Position numbers and translations under genes: made by a program. A stretch of 64,000 nt of DNA from Chitinophaga sp. XS-30 (GTDB lineage: Bacteria; Bacteroidota; Bacteroidia; Chitinophagales; Chitinophagaceae), in NCBI RefSeq assembly GCF_008086345.1, contig NZ_CP043006.1:2974032-3038031 (forward strand). Direction: 5' to 3'. Of this stretch, positions 9,667-18,544 are shown in pieces (the first letter of the stretch is position 1; each line of letters opens with the position of its first letter). The notes under the pieces were generated by a model that made no database searches, was not told the DNA's origin, and saw nothing but the letters and a program-made list of their open reading frames with translations.

Positions 9667-12657
9667 TTAAAAAGTAAGGTTAACGCCTACCGTGATCGTC
9701 TTGGGCTGTGGCAACGCGAAGAATGATTCGCCCACTACCTGGTTGCTGCCGCCATTGGCAGATACTTCAGGGTCTGCACCTTTGAAGTCTTTATTCTTGA
9801 TGGTCCATATGTTCTGCGCCAGTGCATATATTCTTGCATTGGTCAGCACTTTGGTGCCGGACAGCAGGTTCTTTGGCAGATTGTAGCCGAGCGTCAGCAT
9901 TTTCAGGCGCAGGTATGAACCGTCCTGCAGCTGTAATGTGGACAATCTGCTGAAAGTACCGGTCGTGGTGCTGGTCAATGCCGGCGCATAGGAATTGTCT
10001 CCCGGATTCTTCCAGTAGTCCAGCAGGTCGGAACTTTTGTTAAGCCCGTTGTTGGCCATGTTCCCGGTAAAGCGCAAGCCATCCAGCAACACCTTGTTGC
10101 CGTACATGAAGTTGAAATTGATGCCGAGATCAAAACCTTTATAGGTAACGGTATTGTTGAAACCGCCGTAGAATTTCGGATCGGCATTGCCCACGATCAC
10201 CCGGTCCGCATTGGTGGGGGAGGTTGTAGGTTTTCCATCCCTGTCCAGCCATTCGGCATTTCCTGTTTCCGGGTTGATGCCATGGAAACGGATCAGGTAA
10301 AAACTGTTGAGGGAGTGGCCGAGAACAGCTCTTTGCGCATTGGAGGCTGCAATCACATAAGGCCTGCCATATTCATCTTTCGTATCTTCCGGCAGTGCGA
10401 GCATTTTGTTCTTCACAAAGCTGATGTTCAGGCCGGTGCTCCATTCGAAATCTTTCTTCCGGATGTTCACCGTATTCAGGCCGATCTCGATGCCCTTGTT
10501 TTCCATCTTGCCCACATTCTGCTTGATGATGGAAAAGCCCGTGGTATAAGGAATGGGAATATCCACCAGCAGGCCCGGGTCATGCGTTTTTTTATGATAG
10601 TAGGTCACATCAAGTTTGATCCTGTTGTCTACGAACACAGAGGAAAGGCTTACATCAAACTGCGCCGTTTCTTCCCAGGATAGTGCGGGGTTGGGTGTTT
10701 GTGTAGGCCTCAAACCTGCGGCCCCGCCGTAGTCCGCATCCGTTCCACCGCCGTAAAGGCCGGGATAAGGGAAGTTGCTTACCTCGTTGTTGCCCGAAGT
10801 ACCGTAACTGGCCGTCAGTTTCAGGAAATTGAGCCATGAGCTGTTATTCAGGAAAGACTCTTCTGTCAATATCCATCCGCCGGACACCGCCCAGAAGCTG
10901 CCATACCTTTTGGATTCATCAAACCTGGATGAACCGTCGCTCCGGAAAGTACCTTCCAGCAGGTATTTATCGCGGAAGCGGTAGTTACCGCGGAGAATGT
11001 AGGATTCCAGCGCCCATTCCGTACCCTCTGAACTGGTGATGGTGGGAGTGGAAGCGGAAATTACGTTAACCAGTTTGTCACTGGCAAAACCAGCGCCCTC
11101 TACCGTAATATCCTCAAACCTCGAGGTCTCGAAGCTGTGAGCCGCGAAAGCACTGATCGCATGATCGTTATTGATAACCTTGTCGTAATTCAGTGAGTTG
11201 GTGGTCATCCATTTGAAATCCTGTATGATAACCCTGGACCCGATACCACCCGGCGTGAAGAGGTCAACCTCTCTGTATTTTTCTTCCGCCTGTACCCGGT
11301 CGATGCCCCAGTCCGTCTTGAATTTAAGGTTGTCGAAAAGGCGGAACTCCGCATAGGCGTTACCGGTAGAACGGGTCGTGTAGAATTTGTTCAGATTCAG
11401 CGCTTCCAGCCCCAGTACGTTCTGTACAAAGCCGGTATTGACATACTGTCCGTTATCGTCGAACGGCTGAACGAAGGGTAACTGCAGGAAAGACGAGGTG
11501 AGCGGTGCATAGGTACTGTTTTCTGCGCCGATCCTGTCCATATCCGCATAAGATGTATTAAAGTTTACCCCGAATTTCACCCTTCCGCTGATGTTATGTT
11601 CCAGGTTGAGACGGCCGGAAAGCTTTTTCAGGTCATTGCCAATGGTAAAGCCGCTTTCTTTGGAATAAGCGCCGCCAAAATAGAATTTGGTCTTTTCATT
11701 TCCGCCTGCGGCAGAAAGGGAATAATTGTTAACGCGGCCGGTGCGGGTTACCGCATCTACCCAGTCAAATTCTCCATCGGGGAAAGTTTCGGCAGGCAGC
11801 CCTTTTGCTGCATTAAAGTCGTTCACATAGGTCTTATACTGTTCCGCATCCATCATGGGGATCAGTCCGGTTGGTTTTGACCAGCCGGTATAGTAATCAA
11901 AGTTTACCCTGGTCTTTTGATTGGCGGAGCCTCTTTTTGTGGTGATCAGTACCACGCCGTTCGCGCCCCTTGATCCGTAGATTGCCACAGCGGCGGCATC
12001 TTTAAGTACGGTCATGGTCTCGATGTCGTTCGGGTTAATATTCAGCAGCGGGTTCAGTCTGGCCGCGCCGCCCTGTCCTGTAGAGTACAGGCCTTCATTC
12101 AGTGGTACCCCGTCCACAACGAAGAGCGGCTGTCCGCCTGCGGTGATGGAAGATGCGCCCCTTATCCTGATCTGTGCGGCACTGCCCAGCAAACCGGAAG
12201 AGTTGGTCATCTGTACACCGGCCGCCTGGCCCTGCAGCAATTGTTGCGGCGAAACTGCCGGCACGTTCTTGATATTCTCTTCTCCCACAACGGATACGTT
12301 TTGTGTTTTGTACCGTTGCGTCTGCTCACCGTAACCCACCACTACCACTTCGGAGAGTTTGGCTTCATCCACGGCGAGGATAATGTTAATGCTGCTCCGC
12401 TGACCGACGGTCTCTTCCCGGGTAACATATCCGAGGAAGGAGAAGATCAGCACGGCATCATTTGTTGCCGTCAGGCCATAAGTTCCGTCCGTTCCGGTAA
12501 CAGTGCCTGAAGAAGTGCCCTTCAACTGGATGGTTACGCCGGCTAAGGGGTCACCCGTACCTGCTTCGGTAACTCGCCCTGTGATTCTTCGGCCCTGGGC
12601 ATAGGTGATCGTAGCACAACATGCTAGAAGCAGCCCGACAAGTAAAGCTTTTTTCAT
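9667..12657 (-). CDS. SusC/RagA-family TonB-linked outer membrane protein
   Basis: A complete 996-residue SusC. A signal peptide (about 1-20, ending TYAQ) precedes a carboxypeptidase-D-regulatory-like domain (about 22-100: ITGRVTEAGTGDPLAGVTI). The linker motif EVVVVGYG, containing the TonB-box region, lies near residue 105, and a plug (IRGASSITAGGQPLFVVDG; AIYGSRGANGVVLITTK) leads into a large barrel ending in ...TVGVNLTF. There is no N-terminal STN domain, so this receptor is not expected to signal through FecR. It is the first gene of a SusC-SusD operon. About 800 bases without a gene separate it from the divergent fucosidase. Confidence 0.96.
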   Translation of the reverse strand: MKKALLVGLLLACCATITYAQGRRITGRVTEAGTGDPLAGVTIQLKGTSSGTVTGTDGTYGLTATNDAVLIFSFLGYVTREETVGQRSSINIILAVDEAKLSEVVVVGYGEQTQRYKTQNVSVVGEENIKNVPAVSPQQLLQGQAAGVQMTNSSGLLGSAAQIRIRGASSITAGGQPLFVVDGVPLNEGLYSTGQGGAARLNPLLNINPNDIETMTVLKDAAAVAIYGSRGANGVVLITTKRGSANQKTRVNFDYYTGWSKPTGLIPMMDAEQYKTYVNDFNAAKGLPAETFPDGEFDWVDAVTRTGRVNNYSLSAAGGNEKTKFYFGGAYSKESGFTIGNDLKKLSGRLNLEHNISGRVKFGVNFNTSYADMDRIGAENSTYAPLTSSFLQLPFVQPFDDNGQYVNTGFVQNVLGLEALNLNKFYTTRSTGNAYAEFRLFDNLKFKTDWGIDRVQAEEKYREVDLFTPGGIGSRVIIQDFKWMTTNSLNYDKVINNDHAISAFAAHSFETSRFEDITVEGAGFASDKLVNVISASTPTITSSEGTEWALESYILRGNYRFRDKYLLEGTFRSDGSSRFDESKRYGSFWAVSGGWILTEESFLNNSSWLNFLKLTASYGTSGNNEVSNFPYPGLYGGGTDADYGGAAGLRPTQTPNPALSWEETAQFDVSLSSVFVDNRIKLDVTYYHKKTHDPGLLVDIPIPYTTGFSIIKQNVGKMENKGIEIGLNTVNIRKKDFEWSTGLNISFVKNKMLALPEDTKDEYGRPYVIAASNAQRAVLGHSLNSFYLIRFHGINPETGNAEWLDRDGKPTTSPTNADRVIVGNADPKFYGGFNNTVTYKGFDLGINFNFMYGNKVLLDGLRFTGNMANNGLNKSSDLLDYWKNPGDNSYAPALTSTTTGTFSRLSTLQLQDGSYLRLKMLTLGYNLPKNLLSGTKVLTNARIYALAQNIWTIKNKDFKGADPEVSANGGSNQVVGESFFALPQPKTITVGVNLTF

Positions 12658-13460
12658 AATCGATTTTGGTTTAAGTAAAGATTTCCAAGCCCTGTAGGCA
12701 GGCTGGAAAGACCTTTGTTATGGAATTGGGATATACATCATTCCGTATTAAAATGATTGATCAGGAAGTAAGACGGTCCTGTTGGTGGAACATGTGGAAA
12801 TAGAATGTAGGGGGTAATGATTCCCTACTTTCATAAGCGCATATTTATCTCGATTTACTCTTCCTAGCTCTCTTTACATAAGCATCACCTCATGGTGAAC
12901 ATAAGCACTCATTTCTCCAATTAGATTTTGTTTTTTTTAAGGTCCAACACAACAAATTTGACGTTTACTTTTAATCAGTGTGAAATTGGTAATTACTTAG
13001 ACTTTGGTTTATTATGGGTATTTGGTACGTACTCAAATTACAAAAAAATATTGAAAATAATCAAAACAGGGTCAGAATTTATCCGCAGTTGATTGCGGTC
13101 TGAAGCATTCTTATCATGATAAGATGCCGGGTGGGCAAAACCGCTGCCCTTTTTATGGTGAAATACAGTTTCACCAGTATCGTATTATCCATTAAAATCA
13201 AAGGATAACCCATTGTGGCGGTTTGGCGTGCAAACTACTTTTGAGCGGCAGGCTACGCCTGTACAGCCCGGGAAAGCTGAAGGCCCCGTCCGCAATCCTT
13301 CGGGGAAGATGCCCGGTTGTGGCGGGCGGGCATGCGGATTACAGCAATATTAGTGAAATTACGTTCTGGAAAAGGTAATAAACGACCGGAAAATTACACC
13401 AGAACCTGCGATTTTGCATGCAGAAAAAGACAGACGAACACTAAAAAATCAGATTGATCA
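12658..13460. promoter_or_regulatory. Long divergent intergenic region with small hairpins
   Basis: About 800 bases between the divergent SusC and alpha-L-fucosidase genes, with no supported gene. The left 400 bases are AT-rich and probably hold the SusC promoter. Three inverted repeats lie close together: 13083-13098 (CCGCA/TGCGG), 13105-13127 (11/10-base arms with one bulged T and a 2-base gap), and 13157-13175 (GGTGAAA/TTTCACC, 5-base loop). They could be operators or leader RNA structures for the fucosidase; their role is unknown. I see no exact TAnnTTTG element; three near-matches with one extra spacer base occur. Confidence 0.4.
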
Positions 13461-14858
13461 GTGAAACCATTCAAGCTTAGTTTATTGACAGCGCTCGTTT
13501 TCAGTTTTATGAACGGGCATGCGCAGCAAAAAGGGACGGCACGGCCGCTGCCGGCGCTGCAGCAGGAATTTGTGGACCTTGCCTTCGGCATGTTCATCCA
13601 CTATAACATCCCGACGTATATGGAAGACGATTGGGCGGACCCGGATGCATTGCCGGCCATCTTCAATCCCCGTAAACTGAATACGGACCAGTGGGCGCAG
13701 GCGGCCAGATCGGCCAATATGACCTACGGCTGCCTGACAACGAAACATCACAGCGGCTTTGCGATATGGGATACCAAAACTACGCCTTACAATGTGATGA
13801 ACAGCCCGTTGAAACGCGATGTGGTGAAAGAATACGCCGCCTCCTTCCGCAAGCAGGGCCTCAAGGTCATGCTCTATTATTCTATCCTGGACACCCACCA
13901 CAAATTGCGCCCGGGGCAGATCACACCGGAGCATATCCGTATGATCAAGGAACAGCTGACGGAGCTGCTCACCAATTACGGGGAGATATCCGCGCTCATC
14001 ATTGACGGATGGGATGCACCATGGTCCCGCATCTCATACGATGACGTGCCTTTTGAGGAGATCTACCGCCTGATCAAGTCCATCCAGCCCAATTGCCTGG
14101 TGATGGACCTGAATGCGGCGAAATATCCGGCAGAAGCTTTGTTTTATACCGATATCAAATCCTATGAACAGGGCGCCGGTCAGCATATTTCAAAAGAAAG
14201 CAACCGCTTGCCCGCATTGTCCTGCCTGCCGATCAACCAGAACTGGTTCTGGAAACCGTCTTTCCCCACTACCGATGTGAAGAAAGCTGCGCAGCTGGTC
14301 AATGATAACCTGGTGCCGTTCAACCAGGCCTACTGCAATTTTATACTCAATGTAGCGCCGAACCGTGACGGGCTGATAGACGATAATGCCGTGGCAGAAC
14401 TGAAAGAGATCGGAAAGCTGTACAAGCGGCCGGCCGCATTGCCGAAACTGCCTGTATTTGATGCGCCCGTGATCTCTTCCAACCTGGCAAAAGGCGCCGC
14501 CGCCAATTCCAGCTGGAGCAATGATATGGCATTGATGGATTTTGCCAACGACGATGATTTCAGCACCAACTGGCATTCCCACCGCGATATAAAGGAACCC
14601 TGGCTGGAAATAGACCTGAGAAAAGAAACCGGCTTCAATACGATCGTGATCACGGAGAACAGGGCCAACGTTTCCGGCTACACGCTGGAATACCGTGTAA
14701 ACAATAAGTGGTATCCGCTGGTGGATGGAGACAACCGTTCCCGCATCAAAGTGCATCGTTTCGACCGGGTGTGGGGCGACAGGGTACGGATTAAATTCAA
14801 ATCATTCCGGAGACCTCCGGCCATTGCCGAAGTAGGGGTGTATAACGAGAGGCGTTAG
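13461..14858 (+). CDS. Secreted alpha-L-fucosidase (GH29) with C-terminal discoidin-like domain
   Basis: A 465-residue exo-glycosidase predicted to release terminal alpha-L-fucose. The GTG at 13461 is chosen because it gives a signal peptide ending GHAQ (about residue 21). The GH29 barrel covers about 28-330: FGMFIHYNIPTY, the KHHSGF motif at 95-100, DTHHK, and the predicted nucleophile Asp182 in ALIIDGWD, where the family usually has WFDG. The C-terminal part (about 340-465: WSNDMALMDFANDDDFSTNW, NTIVITENRANVSGYTLEY) looks like an F5/8C carbohydrate-binding domain. It is divergent from the SusCD operon at 8202-12657 and converges on the AraC gene at 14855, sharing bases of the stop codons. 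Confidence 0.88.
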   Translation: MKPFKLSLLTALVFSFMNGHAQQKGTARPLPALQQEFVDLAFGMFIHYNIPTYMEDDWADPDALPAIFNPRKLNTDQWAQAARSANMTYGCLTTKHHSGFAIWDTKTTPYNVMNSPLKRDVVKEYAASFRKQGLKVMLYYSILDTHHKLRPGQITPEHIRMIKEQLTELLTNYGEISALIIDGWDAPWSRISYDDVPFEEIYRLIKSIQPNCLVMDLNAAKYPAEALFYTDIKSYEQGAGQHISKESNRLPALSCLPINQNWFWKPSFPTTDVKKAAQLVNDNLVPFNQAYCNFILNVAPNRDGLIDDNAVAELKEIGKLYKRPAALPKLPVFDAPVISSNLAKGAAANSSWSNDMALMDFANDDDFSTNWHSHRDIKEPWLEIDLRKETGFNTIVITENRANVSGYTLEYRVNNKWYPLVDGDNRSRIKVHRFDRVWGDRVRIKFKSFRRPPAIAEVGVYNERR

Positions 14859-15748
14859 CCCTGTTTCTTCCGCAGCAGCCGGTATTGTTCCGGTGACATG
14901 TCCATCAGCTTTTTGAACAGGCGGGAGAAATAATAAGGGTCATCATACCCGATGGCCATGGCAACGTCCTTGACCTTGATAGATGCATCGTAAAGCAACT
15001 GGCAGGCCTTCTGTATTTTCAATTGTATGAAATAATCGATAGGAGACATGCCGGTTGCTTTCCGGAATAAATTGGAAAAGTGGGAATGGGACAGCTGGTG
15101 CCGCATGGCCAGGTCTTCCACCGTCAGCTTTTCACCCAGCCTGCTGCGCATGAACAGGATGGATTCCGTAACCAGGTCCTGCGCCGCGTTGCCCGCCTGC
15201 TCCGTATGTTTGTCGGGATACAGGAAGGTGGCCAGAAAATAGTGCAGGCAGAGGTTGGCATTCATCAGATTGTCCTTGCTGTAGCCCATTTCAAGACTCT
15301 GGTAAATGTTTTCCCATATCTGTATTGACTTTTCATTGAAGGCGATATTTTGGGGCCCGTCCTTTTCCGTTATCCTGAGCATATTGTTGAAAGCCGCCAT
15401 ATCCTCCCCGCTGAAGTGCACCCAGTAGATCGTCCAGGGATCTTTATCATCCGCACCGTAGCGCATATATTGCGTTGTAGCCGGTATGTGGATGAATTGG
15501 TTCGGCCCTACATGATACTGTTTATCCCCGATGATATACCAGCCTTTTCCCCGCAGGCAGTAAATGAGAATATTGTCCACACAGCCCTTCTTCCTTTCCC
15601 GGTAATGATAAGCAGCTTTCGGGAAGTAGCCGATATGGGTAATATAGATATGATGATACTGGGGGATGCTCCTGTACACCGTATTGGGCAGGCTGATCAG
15701 CTTTTGCCCTTCAAAACCATCTCTTCTTTTTTGTAAAGGCGTAGTCAT
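14855..15748 (-). CDS. AraC-family transcriptional regulator with cupin-like sensing domain
   Basis: A 297-residue regulator. Residues of about 20-160 resemble the AraC cupin sugar-binding domain (GCVDNILIYCLRGKGWYIIG; ANQFIHIPA-type turn). The C-terminal ~100 residues form two helix-turn-helix motifs (LTVEDLAMRHQLSHSHFSNLF and the AraC signature VAMAIGYDDPYYFSRLFKK). AraC proteins of this layout usually activate a neighbouring sugar-use operon. The closest candidates are the fucosidase it converges on and the SusCD operon beyond. Its TAA overlaps the TAG of the fucosidase (bases 14855-14858 read TTAG), so the two convergent genes leave no room for separate terminators. Confidence 0.9.
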   Translation of the reverse strand: MTTPLQKRRDGFEGQKLISLPNTVYRSIPQYHHIYITHIGYFPKAAYHYRERKKGCVDNILIYCLRGKGWYIIGDKQYHVGPNQFIHIPATTQYMRYGADDKDPWTIYWVHFSGEDMAAFNNMLRITEKDGPQNIAFNEKSIQIWENIYQSLEMGYSKDNLMNANLCLHYFLATFLYPDKHTEQAGNAAQDLVTESILFMRSRLGEKLTVEDLAMRHQLSHSHFSNLFRKATGMSPIDYFIQLKIQKACQLLYDASIKVKDVAMAIGYDDPYYFSRLFKKLMDMSPEQYRLLRKKQG

Positions 15749-15895
15749 TAAAAAACGATATTATAATCCGGTTGGTTGTTCACGTTGCAGGTGTTTATTT
15801 ACCGTAAAACCGTTGCTGGTAAAAGGAAGTGGTTAAAAATAGCAAAAAAGCTGAAGATCGCAAGGCCGATGAGAAGGAAAGCGAATAATTTAGCC

Positions 15896-16024
15896 TTTGG
15901 CCTGGGGCGAAGAAGCGATGTCATCGCAGATGCCTGCGTATTTTTGCTGTCTGACAAAGCGCGTTTCATTACCGGGCATATCCTGCCGGTGAGCGGCGGG
16001 ACGGAGCTGGGTACAGGAAGGTGA
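15896..16024 (+). pseudogene. C-terminal remnant of a short-chain dehydrogenase/reductase gene
   Basis: The last ~41 codons of an open frame here (GLGRRSDVIADACVFLLSD, then FITGHILPVSGGTELG) match the end of classical SDR enzymes, where the pattern is (P)xDIAxAxxFLxSDxAxxITGxxLxVxGG. Everything upstream that should hold the Rossmann fold and active site is missing; the 120 bases before it are Lys/Arg-rich and non-SDR. The fragment stops at TGA 16022-16024. The following AraC and NTF2-like genes are common companions of SDR genes, which fits the loss of the main part of a small SDR operon. Confidence 0.6.
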
Positions 16025-16061
16025 TGCAGCATTGAGCGGAGTTTTGTATTTTGATGAGGTC

Positions 16062-16748
16062 ATGATCCGCCAATACGAACACTTCAATAAAAATAAAGCA
16101 GATGTAAGCGTGCTTTATGCAGATGCTTCCCTGCACCTGGCGCAATGCAGCTATCAGCGCCCTTCTGAAGATGAATTCTTTATGCCCTGCGCCGCCATTA
16201 CCTATGTGCTTCAGGGGCAAAAGGTCGTTTTCCTTAATGGGATAAAACACGAAATGAAAGAAGGCGATGCATTGTTCATTCCCGGGAATTCCATTCTTTA
16301 CTCCGATATATCTGTCAGACAAAAGCCTTTCGTTAGCCTCAACGCGCTGATCCGGGATGATGCGCTGCTTGGGGATCATACACTGCGGTGGGCATTGACG
16401 ATGAAAGCGCAGCCTCCGGTACAGGAAATTCAGCAGCTTTCTCCTGCTTCTGACCCCGATATATTGGGCTGGATGGCCTGTCGCATTACCGATAACCTGC
16501 AGCTGCATCATTATGCCCGGTCCGCCAACATGAGCCTGAGCGCTTTCAAACGGTGGTTCAGGAATAACATGGGCGGCAGCCCGGCCCAATGGGTGATCGA
16601 AAAAAGACTGGAGCGGGCCAGGTATCTTCTGCTGCATAAGCAACGGAGCGTTACAGTTGCCTCTTTTGAAAGCGGTTTTCACGATGTTTCTTACTTCATC
16701 CGCAAATACCGGCAGCACTATGGTCATACGCCGGGTTGTGAAAAATGA
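16062..16748 (+). CDS. AraC-family transcriptional regulator
   Basis: A 228-residue regulator. The ATG at 16062 (MIRQYEHFNKNK) is preferred over an in-frame TTG at 16032. The N-terminal half is a small cupin-like domain (ITYVLQGQKVVFLNGIKHEM, EGDALFIPGNS). The C-terminal third carries the AraC DNA-binding region (YARSANMSLSAFKRWFRNNMG, GGSPAQWVIEKRLERARYLL, ESGFHDVSYFIRKYRQHYG). It lies between an SDR remnant and an NTF2-like gene; its target may have been that lost SDR gene. Confidence 0.85.
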   Translation: MIRQYEHFNKNKADVSVLYADASLHLAQCSYQRPSEDEFFMPCAAITYVLQGQKVVFLNGIKHEMKEGDALFIPGNSILYSDISVRQKPFVSLNALIRDDALLGDHTLRWALTMKAQPPVQEIQQLSPASDPDILGWMACRITDNLQLHHYARSANMSLSAFKRWFRNNMGGSPAQWVIEKRLERARYLLLHKQRSVTVASFESGFHDVSYFIRKYRQHYGHTPGCEK

Positions 16749-16800
16749 GCTTTTTGTCCTATTGCCGAACCCCGCCGCACTGTATTTTTACAAAAAAAAC

Positions 16801-17157
16801 ATGATCACACGAGAACAGGCTTTGCAATTCGCTGACGAATGGGTCAGCGCATGGAATGACCATGACCTTGAAGCGGTATTGACCCATTATACGGATGATT
16901 TCGAGATGAGCAGTCCCGTTATGCTCCAGATGGGACTGGGTATCAACGGTACCCTGAAAGGGAAGGACAAAGTCAGGGATTACTGGCAGCAGGCCATGAA
17001 AAAGTACCCGGACCTGCATTTTGGGCTGATAGAGGTACTATCCTGCATCGATACCGTTGTCATTTACTATACCAGCATTGCCGGCAAGAAAGCGGCCGAA
17101 CTGTTCTTTTTCAATGAGGAAGGGAAGGTGTACCGGGCGATGGGGCACTATAACTGA
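16801..17157 (+). CDS. NTF2-like / SnoaL-type cone-fold protein
   Basis: A 118-residue protein starting at ATG 16801. It has the SnoaL/NTF2-like pattern: FADEWVSAWNDHDLEAVLTHYTDDFEM at the N-terminus, then LKGKDKVRDYWQQAMKKYPDLHF and a strand-rich second half (VVIYYTSIAGKKAAELFFFNEEGKV). This fold serves many small enzymes and binding proteins, so no reaction can be assigned. A longer frame from 16657 overlaps the AraC gene and has no supporting homology. Confidence 0.8.
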   Translation: MITREQALQFADEWVSAWNDHDLEAVLTHYTDDFEMSSPVMLQMGLGINGTLKGKDKVRDYWQQAMKKYPDLHFGLIEVLSCIDTVVIYYTSIAGKKAAELFFFNEEGKVYRAMGHYN

Positions 17158-17202
17158 CATCCCGCGCCATGAAGATCGGGAAAGAGACGCGCCGCTGCCG
17201 CA

Positions 17203-18414
17203 TTACGCCGGAAAACTCAATTTGCCCATCGATACATTCGGGATGCCGTTCCTGCCTTTGCCGAAGCTGACCTTTCCCCCGCATATCATTTCATTGGCCA
17301 GTACGGCGAACAGCACCGCCTCTTTTGCATCCGGGTTGATATGCAGCTCCTTCGTGCTTTTAAATGTGCATTCCGGTAATAATGCGGCGAGGTGCTGCAT
17401 CAGCAGCGGATTATGCATGCCACCTCCGCTGACATAGAACCGGAATTCCGCCGGGTCTTTCACTACGGTTTTAATGGCCGCAGCAATGGTTTCCGCGGAA
17501 AAACGGCTGAGCGTGGCCATAACATCCTCATTGCTGATGCCGGTAGTGCCGGACTTCTCCTGCGCCTGCTCCAGGTAAGCCAGGTTGAACAGTTCCGGGC
17601 CGGTGGTTTTCGGGAAGGGATGCGCGAAGAACGGATGGTCCTTCAATACAGTGAGCAGCGCGGTATTCGCCTGGCCTTTTGATGCTACTTCCGCATTTTC
17701 ATCAAAATATTTACCCGGATAGTACCGCTGGATGAAAGCGTCCATCAGTGTATTGCCGGAACCGGTATCGGTGCAGAATACTTCATCGGCCTGGAGGCTG
17801 CCGGGAAGGAACGTGAAATTGGCGATCCCGCCGATGTTCAGCATGATCCGGTTCTCCTCTTTTTTGGAGAAGATGAGAAAATCGCCATAAGCGGCCAGGG
17901 GAGCACCTTCTCCTCCGGCTGCTACATGCTTCTGCCTGAAGTCGCTTACGGTAACAATGCCTGTTTCTACCGCCATATGATCGCCATCCCCTATCTGCAG
18001 CGTAGCGTTCCCGAATTTTGTCTGCTTATGCAGGGTTTTCGGGGCGTGAAAGATCGTTTGTCCGTGACTGGCGATCAGGTCTATCTCCTCCGGAGACCTT
18101 TTCCATCGCCGGAGGCACGATAATATGATCCGCGCATGCGCCAGCGCCACCCATCCGTTCAGCAGGCAAACCTTTTCCAGGTCAACATTCCTTTTGGAGA
18201 ACACGCTGCGGATCTCCCCTTTATAATCTTCACCGTAAGGCACCGTTTCAAATTCCAGCAATTCAATCCCCGTGTCCATACCGGTACCGGAAAACCTGCA
18301 AAGCGCTACATCCAGCCCATCCACCGAAGTGCCTGACATCAAACCGATCACCAGCCGGGAAGGCTTGCCTGCGATGCCCAGCAAACGGGCCATGTTGGTA
18401 TTGAGATGCTGCAT
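17203..18414 (-). CDS. anmK: Anhydro-N-acetylmuramic acid kinase
   Basis: AnmK (403 aa) cleaves the 1,6-anhydro ring of anhydroMurNAc while phosphorylating it with ATP, giving MurNAc-6-phosphate in the cytoplasm. Sequence support: the N-terminal phosphate-binding GLMSGTSVDGLDVAL (24-38), ASHGQTIFHAP (115-125), DFRQKHVAAGGEGAPLAAYGD (from 158, including the likely catalytic Asp), LNIGGIANFTFLP and CTDTGSGNTLMDAF. Length matches the family apart from a short N-terminal extension (residues 1-19); Met8 is an alternative start. It is divergent from the DeoR gene at 18545. Its product is the substrate of MurQ, encoded at 27280 in the same region. Confidence 0.95.
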   Translation of the reverse strand: MQHLNTNMARLLGIAGKPSRLVIGLMSGTSVDGLDVALCRFSGTGMDTGIELLEFETVPYGEDYKGEIRSVFSKRNVDLEKVCLLNGWVALAHARIILSCLRRWKRSPEEIDLIASHGQTIFHAPKTLHKQTKFGNATLQIGDGDHMAVETGIVTVSDFRQKHVAAGGEGAPLAAYGDFLIFSKKEENRIMLNIGGIANFTFLPGSLQADEVFCTDTGSGNTLMDAFIQRYYPGKYFDENAEVASKGQANTALLTVLKDHPFFAHPFPKTTGPELFNLAYLEQAQEKSGTTGISNEDVMATLSRFSAETIAAAIKTVVKDPAEFRFYVSGGGMHNPLLMQHLAALLPECTFKSTKELHINPDAKEAVLFAVLANEMICGGKVSFGKGRNGIPNVSMGKLSFPA

Positions 18415-18494
18415 GATTGTATTTGTTTTTGTTGGTGTGAGTGCGGTTATTTACATATTTATTAGTAAAAATATGCATCTTTTTGCGGTTTTGT

Positions 18495-18502
18495 CAAAAA
18501 TA
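18495..18502 (-). promoter_or_regulatory. Candidate -7 promoter element for anmK
   Basis: Read on the minus strand this is TATTTTTG, an exact match to the Bacteroidota -7 consensus TAnnTTTG, about 80 bases before the anmK start. The -33 position is weaker (CTTG, spacing 17 rather than about 19-21). It lies in the 130-base gap shared with the divergent DeoR gene. Confidence 0.35.
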
Positions 18503-18544
18503 ATGCTGTAAATTGCTAGCAAGAAACCAAAATCGATCCGCCAG

